This document shows positions 25,661 to 37,183 of a stretch of 64,000 nucleotides of DNA, piece after piece. Origin of the DNA: Warburgia ugandensis (Eukaryota; Streptophyta; Magnoliopsida; Canellales; Canellaceae). The notes below the pieces were generated by a model, which worked only from the letters and a program-made list of their open reading frames with translations, made no database searches and was not told the DNA's origin. The DNA is taken from assembly GCA_035236585.1 (NCBI GenBank), contig CP141127.1, positions 64,151,495 through 64,215,494 on the forward strand, written 5' to 3'. How positions within the stretch are numbered: position 1 is the stretch's first letter; each line of letters begins with the position of its first letter. The position numbers were made by a program, and so were the translations under genes.

Positions 25661-26857
25661 CAGGTATCTAAAAGTGCACACAATGAAAGAACTCTCTTTT
25701 TTTACATTTTTTTGTAGTTTTTTTGTGAAGAAAATTAATCTAAATGATGTAAGATGGTGTCTAGAATGATTCACAAAAAAATGACATAATCAAACAATCC
25801 TTAAAGCTAACAAGCTAAATTGTTTTGATTTTCTTGACTTTGTGTGGAGGAGAAGCTTTTATATTAGCCTAATCTAATGCTCCTCCTCTCTTTTAGATGT
25901 GTTCCATCACTTAACAATTAGATCCTCACCTAACCAACCACTTCACACCCTCCTTGGCTAGTCATAGGTAGTCTAAATCACCGAATATATTGGCAGAGCT
26001 AGTCATTTAAATACTAGTGCGTGAGTTAGACAGGGGCCACTAAAGTGCAATGAGTTGTGTCCTTCCAAGAGGATCCCATGAGCATGTGATGGATGCTATA
26101 GGTCTTTTTTACTTAATTTTAAATTAATTTGAAAGGCTAGATTACACACTTGTGGTGATTATCCTAGGTGGATCAAGAGGTGGTGATTAAATGCACCCTT
26201 GATCTTGTAGGGTTGGGTGCCTATACTAATTAATTTCCATACTTAGTTTGATCAACATATAAATCACCTTAAATCAATAAACATGCCCTAAAATGCAATA
26301 TAAAATAATAAACTAAGGCAAACCCTAAAATGTAATAGTTATCAAGTGTGCTATCTATATGAAACTATACTACCAAATAATGCAAACTTATTCTAATCTA
26401 GGAATTATAAGGAATTAGGATTGCTCACAATGGGTTCTTGGATAAAATATTCTCGTACAAGGGTGGGACCATTTACATTCCACCTCCACTTGTAGGTTAC
26501 GATGGTCAACTCTTAACCTATATTATTATAATTATTTTTAAATAAATTGCAATTAATAAAAAAATATCATGCAACCTCACTAAAATTCACTTAAAATAAA
26601 AGTTTAGCTATCCTAATTGAAATTCTCCTTGAATTCCTTCTCTATTTTTTATAAAAATAATAATAAGTACCAAAATTCAGGAAATAAAGTGATTATGAAC
26701 TAAAAACATTAAAAATGCTCTTAAAAATACCTAAAATGATAAAACAATGCAATTTCTAAAAATTTAAGTTTTCTTAAATTTTTATTTTTATTTTGAATTT
26801 TTTATTAAATTTTTTATGAAAACTCCCTTTTGGGTCCCCAATAACAGAGGTAAAAAT
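25660..26857 (-). mobile_element. Leader and primer-binding-like site of element C
   Basis: Untranslated leader, no gene. The primer-binding-like site is 26,832-26,852 (gggtccccaataacagaggta), a degenerate form of the Athila/Tat motif, just before the LTR. The leader matches that of B closely. Confidence 0.65.
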
Positions 26858-29064
26858 TTTAATTATTTTCTGCAAGTGCACGATCTATTGTAGTATAGTT
26901 TGTGCAAGTACAAATCAATCCTACAAGGACTTGACTTGAATAAAATGGATTTTAAATAAAATTTAATTGTCACAAATTTATAGTAATTATAAAAATAAAA
27001 TAAAATGAACTAGAAACTTATATTTATTAAATTAATAAAAATTACACAATTCCTAGTTCAAAAGATAGAAATTTAAAGAAAATATCAAGTGAAATCTACT
27101 TTCCTAGTTTGATTGCAGTAAGATTTTTTCAATTTTGGCCATATTCGAGTTGATTAACCTTCATTAATCCTTCATTCAAGTCCCTAATTAATGATTTAAT
27201 GCCTAGAATATGCATATCTTCAAAAGAATCCAATGATATGAATTGATGTAAGAACTCAAGATTGGACAACTTAAATTGATTTTTTGGATTTTGGATTTAA
27301 GATTGGAACTGTTGGATTAACTAGGAAGTGTACTAAGTTGAAGATCGGAAAATTGATTGGAAATTATTAAAACGAGGACTTGGATTGAATAATTCATGGA
27401 TTAACTAAGAATGAAACAAAGCTTGGATAACACATAACTATAATAAGGATAAGACAAAAATGGGAAAAAATAGAACATGAATAAGACAAAATAGGAATTA
27501 GAAGGAATTAAAGCAATTAAACAAGGTTAAAATTGAAATTAGTCCCTAAAAGTTCCTTCTTTCTTCAAACTATAACTAAAGAGAAGCAGGGAATGCAACA
27601 GCTCCCTATCTATTTTGCAACACTGAAAGAAAGGGGGAAAAGGGATTTTGGGTGAAACCCAAGTTGTATTTTGCCTAAAACAATGGAAATTTGTAAAAAC
27701 AATAGGAATTTGGGAATAAATGGTGAGAAACAAGGGGGGAAACTAACGAGAAAAGAAGGAAGAAAAGACGGTGGCTGAACCATTGTGGAAGAAGATTGGT
27801 GTGAAGGAGACAGACGAAGAAGATGATGATTAAGATAGGAAAATGAAAATTGAATCACAAATAAAATAGGGAAATCAATGATTGGTGAACAAAATACTAG
27901 GCCTTTGATAAAAGCAGTGAAAAATGGACAAAAATAGAGGATTGTAATGACAGTTGAATGGAGATGGGATAGAAAGAAACTTATAGAGATGTATAAGTGG
28001 AATAATGGAGATTGGAAACAAACTGATATAGTGATTGAATCAAAATAGGAAGATGGTGGTTATTGCTAACATGAGGGAAAAACCAATAAAAACAGAGGAT
28101 GAATAGTGATGAAACAGTGCTAAAACGAACAAAAAATTTAGGTCATGGATGGAAGGGAAGAAATAGTGAGGCTAGAATGATGGCAGAGAGGCAAGGCTAT
28201 GTCAGTGATAATAGAGACTGAGTTTTCTCCATTGTGGGTAGCACGCAGGGGAGATAATATCCTAGTGTTGTTTGATAGGTGCAATTAGCGGCATTGTTGA
28301 GTAGCTATTGAAGACAATCAAGAAAGAAGAAATGAAGGGAATAGGAAAGAGAGAGGCAGGAAAGGCATCCTAAAGGATGAGAAGGAGATGGCATGTAACA
28401 GAGTAACCAATGACTGAAGCTGAGGGGAGAGCAACTGAAAAACAATAGGTAAACAAAAAAAATAGATGGGTGTGACTTGTACTACTGAGAGAATGGCTGG
28501 AAGAGAGGACTGAACCAGTGAGGGAGAGCAGTGGTGATGGCAGAGCATGGTGCTAGGAAGGCTGATGAAAGTGGGTTTTCTCCCTCTAAATCTCTCTTCT
28601 TCTTTCTGTCTAAGTATTCTCTTCTATGTCTTCTCAAGTATATTTCTCTATTGTCCAACCCCTCTCTTTCATGTATAGATTCTTTTTTCTTAGAAGTTAT
28701 TTTTTACTTCAAATCAACCTCTCTATTCCTTACCCAAATTTAGAAATTGTTTCCTAATCGTGTTCAAATCTCTTTTTTCTATGTAGTTTCCTCCTGGATT
28801 GCATCTTGCATAATATGATCCATTTAATTTGATATGAGTTATCCAATTCCTTTTTGTGTTGATTTGCAACATATAAAATTCAATTAGAATTATCATGGTC
28901 ATGCTTTAATCATTTAATCATCTCTAATGATCATCTCATCATTAAATTTTGCAAATCAACAATTGGATAATCAATTGGATCTAAAATTTCAAATTTGATG
29001 GATCAGATGATCTATCTAGATGCTAAATTGAAGCAATTTTAATTAAAATTGAACACACTAAACA
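26858..29064 (-). repeat. 5' LTR of element C (about 2.2 kb)
   Basis: Same family and nearly the same length as the LTR at 13,749-15,985. The U5 block lies at about 26,871-26,935. The far end 'attgaacacactaaaca' matches 'attgaacacataaaaca' of the other copy. Open frames at 27,539-28,743 follow the same composition as those of the first LTR and are not genes. The two copies differ at many sites, so they are not a recent pair. Confidence 0.75.
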
Positions 29065-30514
29065 CAATCCAATCCAACAGTGGGTAGAAATGAAGTTTAA
29101 GGAAGGTTTACATGCCATAAAGGGATCCCACCCATCCAAGCAAAGGTATGTATGATCTAAGGGCTATGATTGAAGTGAAGAAAAGGAAAAAAAAACCAAC
29201 GACCTTTTCTATGTTGAGAAGTCAAACCACCTTCCTTATTCTTTTTTCTTCCTTCTTTATTTAGTAATTCTCTTTCCTAACAACTCAAATCTACTTTCCC
29301 AATGACCTTACCACTTACCTTTCCTTCTCCCACTCCAGTTTCTTACCCTACGAATGCCCAAACTTCATGTCCCTTTCTAAAATAGGAATTCAAGCCCCCC
29401 ACCCTCCTTTTTACTTACCTTCCTTCCATTAAATCACATTCAATATCCTCCATTCTTTCTTCCTTCCATCTTTAGATCTTAACCATTCATCCCTGGGGCT
29501 TCCTTTCATCAAAATTTATAACTAAAAGGTGAAAAAAAAGAAAAAGTTTTATCTCTTACCTTTTCCTTATACTTGAAAGCTAAATCTAGGTGAAATAGAG
29601 GAACAGAGGTCACCTTTACCAAAGCTCTCACAAGATCAAATTTTAACCTTTGGAGAAGATATAAGGAAGCTCTTCCATCCCCACTTCCCTCTCTTTCTTT
29701 ATCCCATCTTCTTCTTCCCCCATTCTTTTAATTCTTTTTCCTTACTCTTTACATTACATTCTCCATCCAATCATCTCCCTTCCTCACTTACACACCCTCC
29801 ATCTTCCATTTCATTACAACTATCATCTTCTTCTAGCTTTCCATCTTTCATCTTTTCTTCTTTTAGGATTTGGTAATAAAGGAAAAGGAAAAACACATTT
29901 TAATGGTAGTCAAAGACTCTTCTAATTCCTAAACCATGGTTTAGGATTTCATTGGGTTTGTGGCATGTTGGGTTAAGGAGATGAGAAAAGCTTGGTGGTA
30001 GATTAGTGTACTTTGGGTTGAATGTACTTGTATAGGCACTTGTTGAGTGACATGACAAGAAGACCATAAAGTGGAGGTCAAGCCCGGAAAAGAAGAAGAG
30101 TACACATTAAGAGCCTTGTTAAGTGACACAATAAAGGACTCCTACAGTAGCCACTTCAAGGAAGTTTCTTTATTTGATTTACTTTCCTTTTCTTTCTTTA
30201 TTGTAGTCTTTGTAATTAAATCTCCATTAGTGAAAAAGTTACTTTCCCTTTCATAATTAGTTTAATTTCTGTTCATTCTTTGTGTTTTAGTTAGTTTCCT
30301 TACTTTAGTTTATTTCCTTATTTTGAATTAGTTACTTATATTAGTTGTTTAGTTTAAAGTTCTCCCTTTCTTTCCTTGTTGGCTAGGTTAAAGTAAAGTA
30401 ACTTAAGTTTTAATTAAATCTTGTCTATCAAAATTCTTCGTGGGATCAACTTGTATTTGCTAATTCTATACTCCAATAGAGTTATGCACTTACAATAATT
30501 ATTAAGATACATCA
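29065..30514 (+). repeat. Partial LTR E1 (D family, plus orientation)
   Basis: The sequence from 29,080 aligns with E3 from about 60,520 (the 'gaagtttaaagaaggtttacat' phrase). The stretch at 29,955-30,090 aligns with 63,050-63,200 and, reversed, with E2 at 32,760-32,900. It ends at the U5 terminus 'aagatacatca' (30,514). The first half-kilobase present in E3 is missing because element C abuts it. The likely reading is that the B-C unit inserted into this LTR. No genes. Confidence 0.65.
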
Positions 30515-31700
30515 GTCGTCCAATGTCTCACTATACACTACAATGTTGTCTAAGTAGATTATCACAAACCTATGCAAGTAAGGTTGGAACAACTTGTTCA
30601 TAAGGTTGCAAGTGCATTGTTTAGGTCAAAAGGCATAACCAATAAGTTAAAAGCTCCATACCCCATCACATATGTGGTCTTAGGCTCATTCCCCTCTGTA
30701 ATTTGGACTTAGTATTCAAATCTCAAGTCAAATTTAGTGAAGTATTGTGCCCTAGTAAGTTGGTCAAACCAATCAAGAATAAGAGGTAGAGGATATAAGC
30801 TCTTGATGGCTACCTTGTTCAAAGCCATGTAGTTGATATATAAACAAAGTCTCCCATCATGCTTCTTTTGAAACAGCATCAGGACTACATGTGGTGCCTT
30901 GGATGGTTGAGTGCATTTGACTTTAAGTAGCTCCTTCAATTGTTTTCTTTCACTCGTCCAATTCAAGTGGCACCATCCTTTAAGTGACCTTGGTAGGGGC
31001 TTTGACTCATGGATCTAACTCGATCTTGTGATCCACCTCTGTCCTAGGTGTTAATTTCTTGGGTAAATTGGATAGCATGATATCCTTGAATTGCTTCAAG
31101 ACTTTAAGGCTAGGTTGGGGTAGTCCTCCTTGACCCTTTCCTTGTCCTTATCAACTAAAGATGCCATAAAGGTTTGATCACCTCTTTGTAGACCCTTAGT
31201 TGTAAGGTAGATAACATCTCCACACCATCTTTACTTTGAGTGAAGACTAGGACCATGCAGGAACTACTTTCCTATGTTATACATATGGCCCAAAAGAAGG
31301 GCAAGGGGATGGCCTTGGCCAAGCTTAAGAATTCCATGACTAAAATTACCTTAAAATTATCAAGTGGGAACTACAGAAAATCCCATCGTACCTCTCCAAT
31401 GTCCCATCTTGATCACCATGTCCTATGCCAAACCATGGATTGGCAAGGTTTCTAAATTAACAGTTTTGATCTTGCTTGTCTCTTTGCAAACTTGTAGTCC
31501 AACCTCTTCTCCTATTCCTAAGAGATAAAACTAGACGTTGCTCCCATATACAATATAGCTTTAGTTGGCCTCCCATTGATACATGCTTCTATGTATGTGA
31601 ACTCTTTCCTAAGGGCATTGGAGTCTTCTAATTAGCCCTTGATGGCATTGAGGAGTTGTAGGGCACCCATCCTTAGCTCCTCTTAGGCTTTGTCTCCTTC
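30515..31700 (-). pseudogene. Element G: chromovirus-like protease and RT fragment
   Basis: The minus-strand frame 30,709-30,966 has TQPSKAPHVVLMLFQKKHDG, then YINYMALNKVAIK and AQYFTKFDLR, the N-terminal RT segment of chromoviruses. Near 30,520-30,550 the sequence encodes YLDN, the RT active-site position. Near 31,560-31,620 there is a retropepsin-like segment (EACINGRPTKAI). The fragment stops where E1 begins. It is a different Ty3 lineage from A-D. Fossil, truncated and broken. Confidence 0.75.
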
Positions 31701-31945
31701 TTACTGTAGAGCATTTTGTGAGCAGTTCATAGCCTATGGCCCCCATTGCAAATAAAGCACCCCATAAGTTCTTCTCAAAGAACTTACCTTGGTATTTGGG
31801 TCCTAGATGTTACTTCTAAGTTCCTTCTTATAGCTTGGCTTCTTGTCTCCCCCTTTCCCATTGTGGGATTTGTGGGGCTTGGAGTTGTGCCCTTATGCAT
31901 TCTTGGAAAACTCTGTAAGTCCCTCAATCATCGCCAATGCCAATG

Positions 31946-32280
31946 TTAGGTCATTAACCATCTGTCTTTGTTGCTCTTATTTGGCTCATTGTTGTAGGCC
32001 ATTGATAAAGAGAAAAACTTATCCTTCTCACTTAATTTAGGAAGGTCAAGTAGGAGGGATATAAACCTATTAACATAGTCTTGAATAGATTCTATCTGTC
32101 TTATGGTGTGCAACTCATTCCATGCTTCATACTCCTTGCCTTCTTCGTGTAGGTAATCTCTTACATATGCAAGTACGAATTCCTTAAGTAGTTCCATTAA
32201 CACGTACATGGACTCCCTCATCTCATATAGGAAGCCAGTCGTACATACATGATAGGTGTGCAACTTCCTCTACAACTCGG
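31946..32280 (-). pseudogene. Element G: gag fragment, inner part
   Basis: The frame at 31,946-32,263 contains YEAWNELHTIRQIESIQDYV and ISLLLDLPKLSEKDKFF. This is the retrotransposon gag core seen in chromoviruses (helices around a WxxL...QTGSI..YV pattern). The right side is cut by LTR E2; the N-terminal part of gag resumes beyond it. Fossil. Confidence 0.7.
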
Positions 32281-35200
32281 TGGTGTGTTTTAATAATTAT
32301 CACAAGTACACGGTTGTAATGGAGTACAAAATCACCACATGTGGGCTAATCCCATGAAGACTCTTTAATAAACAGAACTAGTTAGAATTTAGTTTTTCTC
32401 AATTTAACCTAGCCAAGCATTCAAAAGAAGGACAAATTCTAACTCAAACTAATGATAAGGAAAGCAAAGAGGAATTAAAGACATAAAGCAAGTAAATAAA
32501 AGAAAGAAATAAGTAACTAACTATCAAGGAAGGACTAAACTAAGCAACAAGAAAGTAAACCCTCTTTAAAAAAGAAAGCAATTAAGAAAACTAGAAGACT
32601 ATCTAAATAAAGAAGCAAGGAAATAAATAAGGAAACTTTCTAAAACTACAATTTAACTAAGAATTAAAGTAAGTAAGAAAAGAAAAGAACTATTTAATTA
32701 ATGGAGAAATTACAAGATTTTATTACTCAAGCAATGAAAAGAAAGCAAGTAAAAGTCTTTCAAATCCAAGCTTGAACTCCATTGTAGGCCCTCATATTGT
32801 ATCACTCAACAAGAGCTTGTACACATCACTTCAACCCAAAATATACTAAAGTTATCACCAAGCTTTTCTCATCTCCTTAAGCCAACATGCCATAACCTAA
32901 AACAAATCTCATACAATGATCCTAAGGAATAATGTATTAGGGCAGCCAAAAAAAGATAAGCCTAACACCTTACCAAACAATCACCATCCCAAAAAAGAAA
33001 GAAGATGATGGAAATGGAAGTAGAAAAAAGTTATAACATTTTTCTTAAGCTAGAAACTGTAAAAAGAGGGTAACTTCAAGGAATTACAAAGAGAGGAGAT
33101 AAGAAGACCTTCACCTTTATGGATGGTTGAACCATAAAAGAGGCTTCCTACCTTAAACATGAAATAGAATAAAAAGAAAAGAAAGGTGAGACAACTGCCC
33201 TTAGATTAGGACTCACCAATTCCAGTCTTAGGAGATGAAGTAAGGATTAGGTGTATGGTGTAATCCTACCCTTTAACATGGAGCCCTTAACTAGGAATAT
33301 AGATGGCTTTAAGGATATATTTGGATGTTTCCTCAACCTTAAGAAATTAGAAAGTCCCCTTATTTCCATAAAAAGACATATGATTCCTTTTCTTTTTCTT
33401 ATTCCAACTCCATAAAAGAAATTAGAAAGAAGATATAGTAGAATGATGCATGAATGGGTGATCTAACTATGCATGTAACTGTGCAAGCAATCTAAATTTA
33501 GAAAGTATGCATGTGTATTATGAAATTAGAAAGTGAATGGAAATAGAAAGATGGTAATAGGGTGTGTGAGAGTGAAAGAGACGTAAGTGAAGGAGATGCA
33601 TTGAATGTGGCATGGAAGAGCATGGTGCACGTAATTAAATAAGTGTGTGTGCGTGTAAAAAAATATAGAAGGTGGTGGATGGGTGCAACTAATATGGACT
33701 ATGGCGCATGCAACTAAGATGCTATGCATGGATTTAGAAAGTAGTAATGCATGATACATTTAAGAAACTAAGATGTATGGGGTTTAATAAATGATCCTAG
33801 AATGAATGCAAAGAAATTTAGAAAGTGCAACTAAGCTAAGCGTGAGTTTCTAAGTTAGGAAAGTGCTAAATCTAAGAATCTAACATGCAATTAATTTCTA
33901 AAATGATTCCAAAGTAATCCTAAGGTAACCATAAGATGAGTGGAATGAAAAATGGAAAGTTACAAAGCTAAAAAGAAGGAATCTAATATCTAAACATGTA
34001 AATCTTAAAATTAAAAACTACTAAACTTCTAAATTAGGAAATTTCTTAAAACATGGAAAGTAGAGATGATAAATGGAATGTTATGCTAAAAACATAATAT
34101 ACTATGGAAGAGAATACTTAAAAATAAATTAAACTACTTTACAAAACTACCATGGATGCAACCTAATAATCCTACAAATTATTCCATGTGTGTAAAACTT
34201 AAAAAAGATACATCCATTCAAATTGGATGGATTGCGTGTAATTCCTGAGACCTATGTCAATGAAAAACTAGCTTAATGGGAAAGGAAACATGGATATACA
34301 CATATACTACTCTAAGATGAAAGAAACTAAGATGTTATACATGAACTACAAAGGAAGGAAAAGTGAGAAAATTGCATGAAAATTTGAGGAATAAGTAAAA
34401 TTGTAAAATGCATGCATACTAATGGAAGATGGATGGTGCATGCCATGCATGAGCTATCTAATTAAAACAAAATCCTAAGTGAATGTGTGCTAGAGTATGA
34501 TGAATGTTAGAGATAAAATATAGAAGAGAAAGAAAAAGAGAATAACCAAGAATGAATTGGAATGGGTTAACACTCTACCTTTATCTCCAAAGGATTTGAA
34601 CATTGATACTTGAAGGGAGCTTGGATAAGGATCATCTTCATCTCTCTGTTTCACCTAGTTTTAGCTTTTAAGAATGAAAGACCTAGGAATGCATGGCTAG
34701 GATCTAAAGGAAGAAAGGATAGGAGGTTGAGATGGTTTGGATGATGAGACGGAGATGAGAGAGAGGAGGAGGCATGGAATTGTATGTGGGAGTGGCATTT
34801 GACTTAGAATGGAGTTTGGGAATGAGTTGGAGTAGGAAGAAAGGGGACAGGTTGGGTAGGAAAGAAGGTTTTTCTAGAATACGAAAGGTGATTGCTTAGG
34901 AGGGAAGGAAGAGATGAGATTAGGAGAGAATCTAGGGGTTAGGTGGTATTTGGATTAAAACTAGAAAGTGGATAGGGGGAGGGGGAGGCATGATTTCCAT
35001 GGGACTATATGTGATTTCTAAATTTTGTAAGGAATGTGGATCATTGGATGATAATGAATGGTGGAGATCTCTCTTACTGTAGAACTTGATTTGGTTTTCC
35101 ACAATGGCTAAGTGGTTAGGGTTTTTACCTTTTAAATGCTTTATTCTTTTCCCTTAAATCATCATCATCTTATCTTGAATGAATAATATTTGATTGCAAT

Positions 35201-35893
35201 CTTATCCCGAAAGATCTTCTTTTAAGTCTTCTTTTAGTCTCCACCATTGGATTGGATTGCTAAATTCTTTATAGATTTCCTTGTCTACTATAGGTTTCCC
35301 AGGTTTTTCTTACTTTCAATAGTATTCCACATAGGTGGGAAGTCTTTTTTCCTTGAAAGTAGGGACTTTTTCTTCCTTGAAAATTTCATGCTCCCCCTTA
35401 AGTGGTTCATTTCATTGGTTGAATAGGAGAGAGAAAGTAAGGAAAAAGTTTTCTATGAGCCCCGATCTTCTAACTTATTTTATTTTAGAAGTTTCTAATA
35501 TATGTGATTTGGGCTTTCTTTAGAAACTTTTAAAGGTAGTAATATGCATATATGCTTGCATGAGAAGTTCTGTCACTTTGCTTCTAATATGAATATCTTA
35601 TTTTAAATGAATAAGGTTTTATCCTTCATCTAGGATTTTTGACTACTCTAACTTTGATTTTGATATCAATGATCATTCTGAACTCCTTAATTTAATGATT
35701 GGCATGTGTTGGTCCACAGTTTATATTGGAAAGTAAATTTGCTCTTTAAGGGTAAAATTAATAATTTTGTGCACTTTTTATTTGTACCTTAAACTTGTAA
35801 AATTGTACAATTAATCTTAAATAGTTATAATTAAGTAATTTTGAGGGACTAAAATATTCTAAATATAGAGGTATGTGTGTAATATTTCTCTCA
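32281..35893 (-). repeat. LTR E2 inserted in element G gag (about 3.6 kb)
   Basis: Starts tggtgtgttttaataatt and ends near 'aatatttctctca'. It is related to F (47,662-49,816) at both ends and to E1/E3 in the middle, in minus orientation. No interior of its own family adjoins it, while pieces of G's gag lie on both sides, so it is best read as a solo LTR. It contains many degenerate 'ctaaattaggaaa' motifs at 33,780-34,080. No genes; the open frame at 33,526-33,759 is chance. Confidence 0.65.
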
Positions 35894-36106
35894 TATTGTG
35901 CCATGCTAAGCTCCAACTTGGCAAAGTGCTCCTCCTATAAGGTAAGGTTTAGGCTCCAATCTCGGCTCTAGTACCTAGTATCATGCTTCTTATGCTTTTC
36001 TTTTATGTACTCCAGCATTGCCACCTAGACTTGTGTCCACAACCTCGCTCAACCCCAGGCCTCCTAATGCTCCTCTACCTGAACCTTCAAGCTTGCTCTG
36101 ATACCT
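35894..36106 (-). mobile_element. Element G: gag start, leader and primer-binding site
   Basis: Near 35,890-35,940 the minus strand encodes HFAKLELSMAQ, resembling the N-terminal coiled part of chromovirus gag. At 36,096-36,106 the plus strand reads gctctgatacc, the complement of GGTATCAGAGC, the initiator-Met tRNA primer site used by chromoviruses. A second, imperfect copy of this phrase is at 35,964-35,990. Confidence 0.65.
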
Positions 36107-36635
36107 ATTATCATGACCTTGCTTCTCCTAAGCCTTTTGATCATGTGTCACTCGTGCTATACCTCCATGCATGCCTCTGAGTTTTCCTGCTCAAGTAGTA
36201 CCTACCTCCTTAGACCACTAGATAACTCACTCAAACTTAAAAGACATAAGAGAGCTCGAGAGAATGTAGAACTTTTGTTGCACTAAAGACAGCTTACAAC
36301 TTCTAAAGCATTTTGCAAATGGACACCTCTTGATACAAGTTGTCACCTCCTCAACCAACGATTAAGATGAAATACAAATGTCGCATCTAACATCTAACGA
36401 TTGGAATTCTTCTAGATATTTAGAAGAATCCCAATCGTTAGATATTTAGATGGATTACTCTAGAAGATTTGCATATTCTACATAATTCCAACGGCCTAAC
36501 AGAATTCTAAGGGCTTGGATCTTCCAAAGTCGGCTATTAATGCGAGCCTTCGGTACTGGCCATATCCCCTGCTTCAAGTCCAAGAACCCTCGGGCTGATC
36601 CTTGGGCCTGCGGCAACCTATAGTAAGTCGTGACA
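36107..36635 (-). repeat. 5' LTR of element G (about 0.53 kb)
   Basis: It lies immediately right of the primer site. Read on the minus strand it begins TGTCACGACTTACTATAGG, a typical chromovirus LTR start, and ends near 'aaggtcatgataata'. It is the retroelement end closest to the host gene, 548 bp upstream of its start codon, and its own transcription would run away from the gene. The open frame at 36,455-36,658 is not a gene. Confidence 0.65.
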
Positions 36636-36945
36636 TCTACGCTTGTTGACAGGACCATGCATCTAATTTGTTAGAATAGGGATATCATTGTAGAAAATTA
36701 ACCTTTGAGGATTGGATGATTGTAGTATCAGTTGAACTATGGTTTTTTTTCTTTTTTTCTTTTTTATGATAGGATATTGATCGGTTTAGCAATTAGCTGT
36801 CATATTTAATGACAAAGCATGCACCAAGGTTCTGTGACACAAGTAAGTCTCTCAACTAGCTCAGAGTTCGACGCTTTGCTTGGGCGTGTTTTCCTGGCAG
36901 TGAAAGGACAGCTTCAATTAAGTTTTGCCCCACAAAGGTACGTTC
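36636..36945. other. Upstream intergenic spacer
   Basis: No gene or repeat family recognised. A pyrimidine-rich tract (T/C) lies at 36,742-36,767. This is distal 5' flank of the glucosyltransferase gene. Confidence 0.5.
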
Positions 36946-36961
36946 GTTAGGTAGGCACGTG
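36946..36961 (+). promoter_or_regulatory. MYB recognition element plus G-box
   Basis: GTTAGGT at 36,946-36,952 is the complement of ACCTAAC, a flavonoid-type MYB recognition element. CACGTG at 36,956-36,961 is a perfect G-box for bHLH or bZIP factors. They are three bases apart, about 150 bp before the TATA box. Such an MRE/ACGT pair is the known light- and MYB-responsive unit of chalcone synthase and related promoters. Function here is inferred from position. Confidence 0.5.
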
Positions 36962-37006
36962 TACCCACAATTCTCCTGGTCGAGCTACCACCAGCGAGGC
37001 CTGTGA

Positions 37007-37096
37007 GGAACGCTTCAACTCCCAATCAACCCACCATTGGCAGGCAGAGACTGCATCAGCGCGGGCCGTAGGGAACGCCCCAACTCCCATTCAAAC
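37007..37096 (+). repeat. Imperfect 65-bp-spaced promoter duplication
   Basis: 'ggaacgcttcaactcccaat' (37,007) recurs as 'ggaacgccccaactcccatt' (37,072). It is a local duplication in the proximal promoter, just before the TATA box. Confidence 0.6.
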
Positions 37097-37110
37097 ACCC
37101 CCCGCCCCTT

Positions 37111-37116
37111 TATAAA
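37111..37116 (+). promoter_or_regulatory. TATA box of the UGT gene
   Basis: TATAAA, 73 bp before the start codon, preceded by a C-rich stretch. It predicts a transcript start near 37,140 and a leader of about 40 bases. It also argues against the upstream in-frame ATG at 37,037, which would lie before the promoter core. Confidence 0.65.
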
Positions 37117-37183
37117 CAATCCACTTTTGCTTTCCCGTCCTCGAATAAAACTGTTTCTTTCCTATCCTCCGTACGCCCCAAAA

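Larger units (their letters stand above)
15986..26857 (-). mobile_element. Element C: Athila/Tat-like Ty3/gypsy, with insertion
   Basis: Minus-strand interior between the shared LTR and the LTR at 26,858. Order from right to left: leader, gag, protease, [inserted LTR at about 20,486-23,946], RT/RNase H, integrase, 3' untranslated region. It is closely parallel to element B. Old and broken. Confidence 0.85.

Noticed and set aside
27539-28743. Cluster of open frames
   Set aside because: Same compositional zone in the second LTR; not conserved in frame between the two LTR copies.
37037-37183. Upstream in-frame ATG extending the UGT by 49 codons
   Set aside because: The TATA box at 37,111-37,116 lies inside this extension, and the family begins with a short segment before the HVAVF strand, so the start at 37,184 is preferred.
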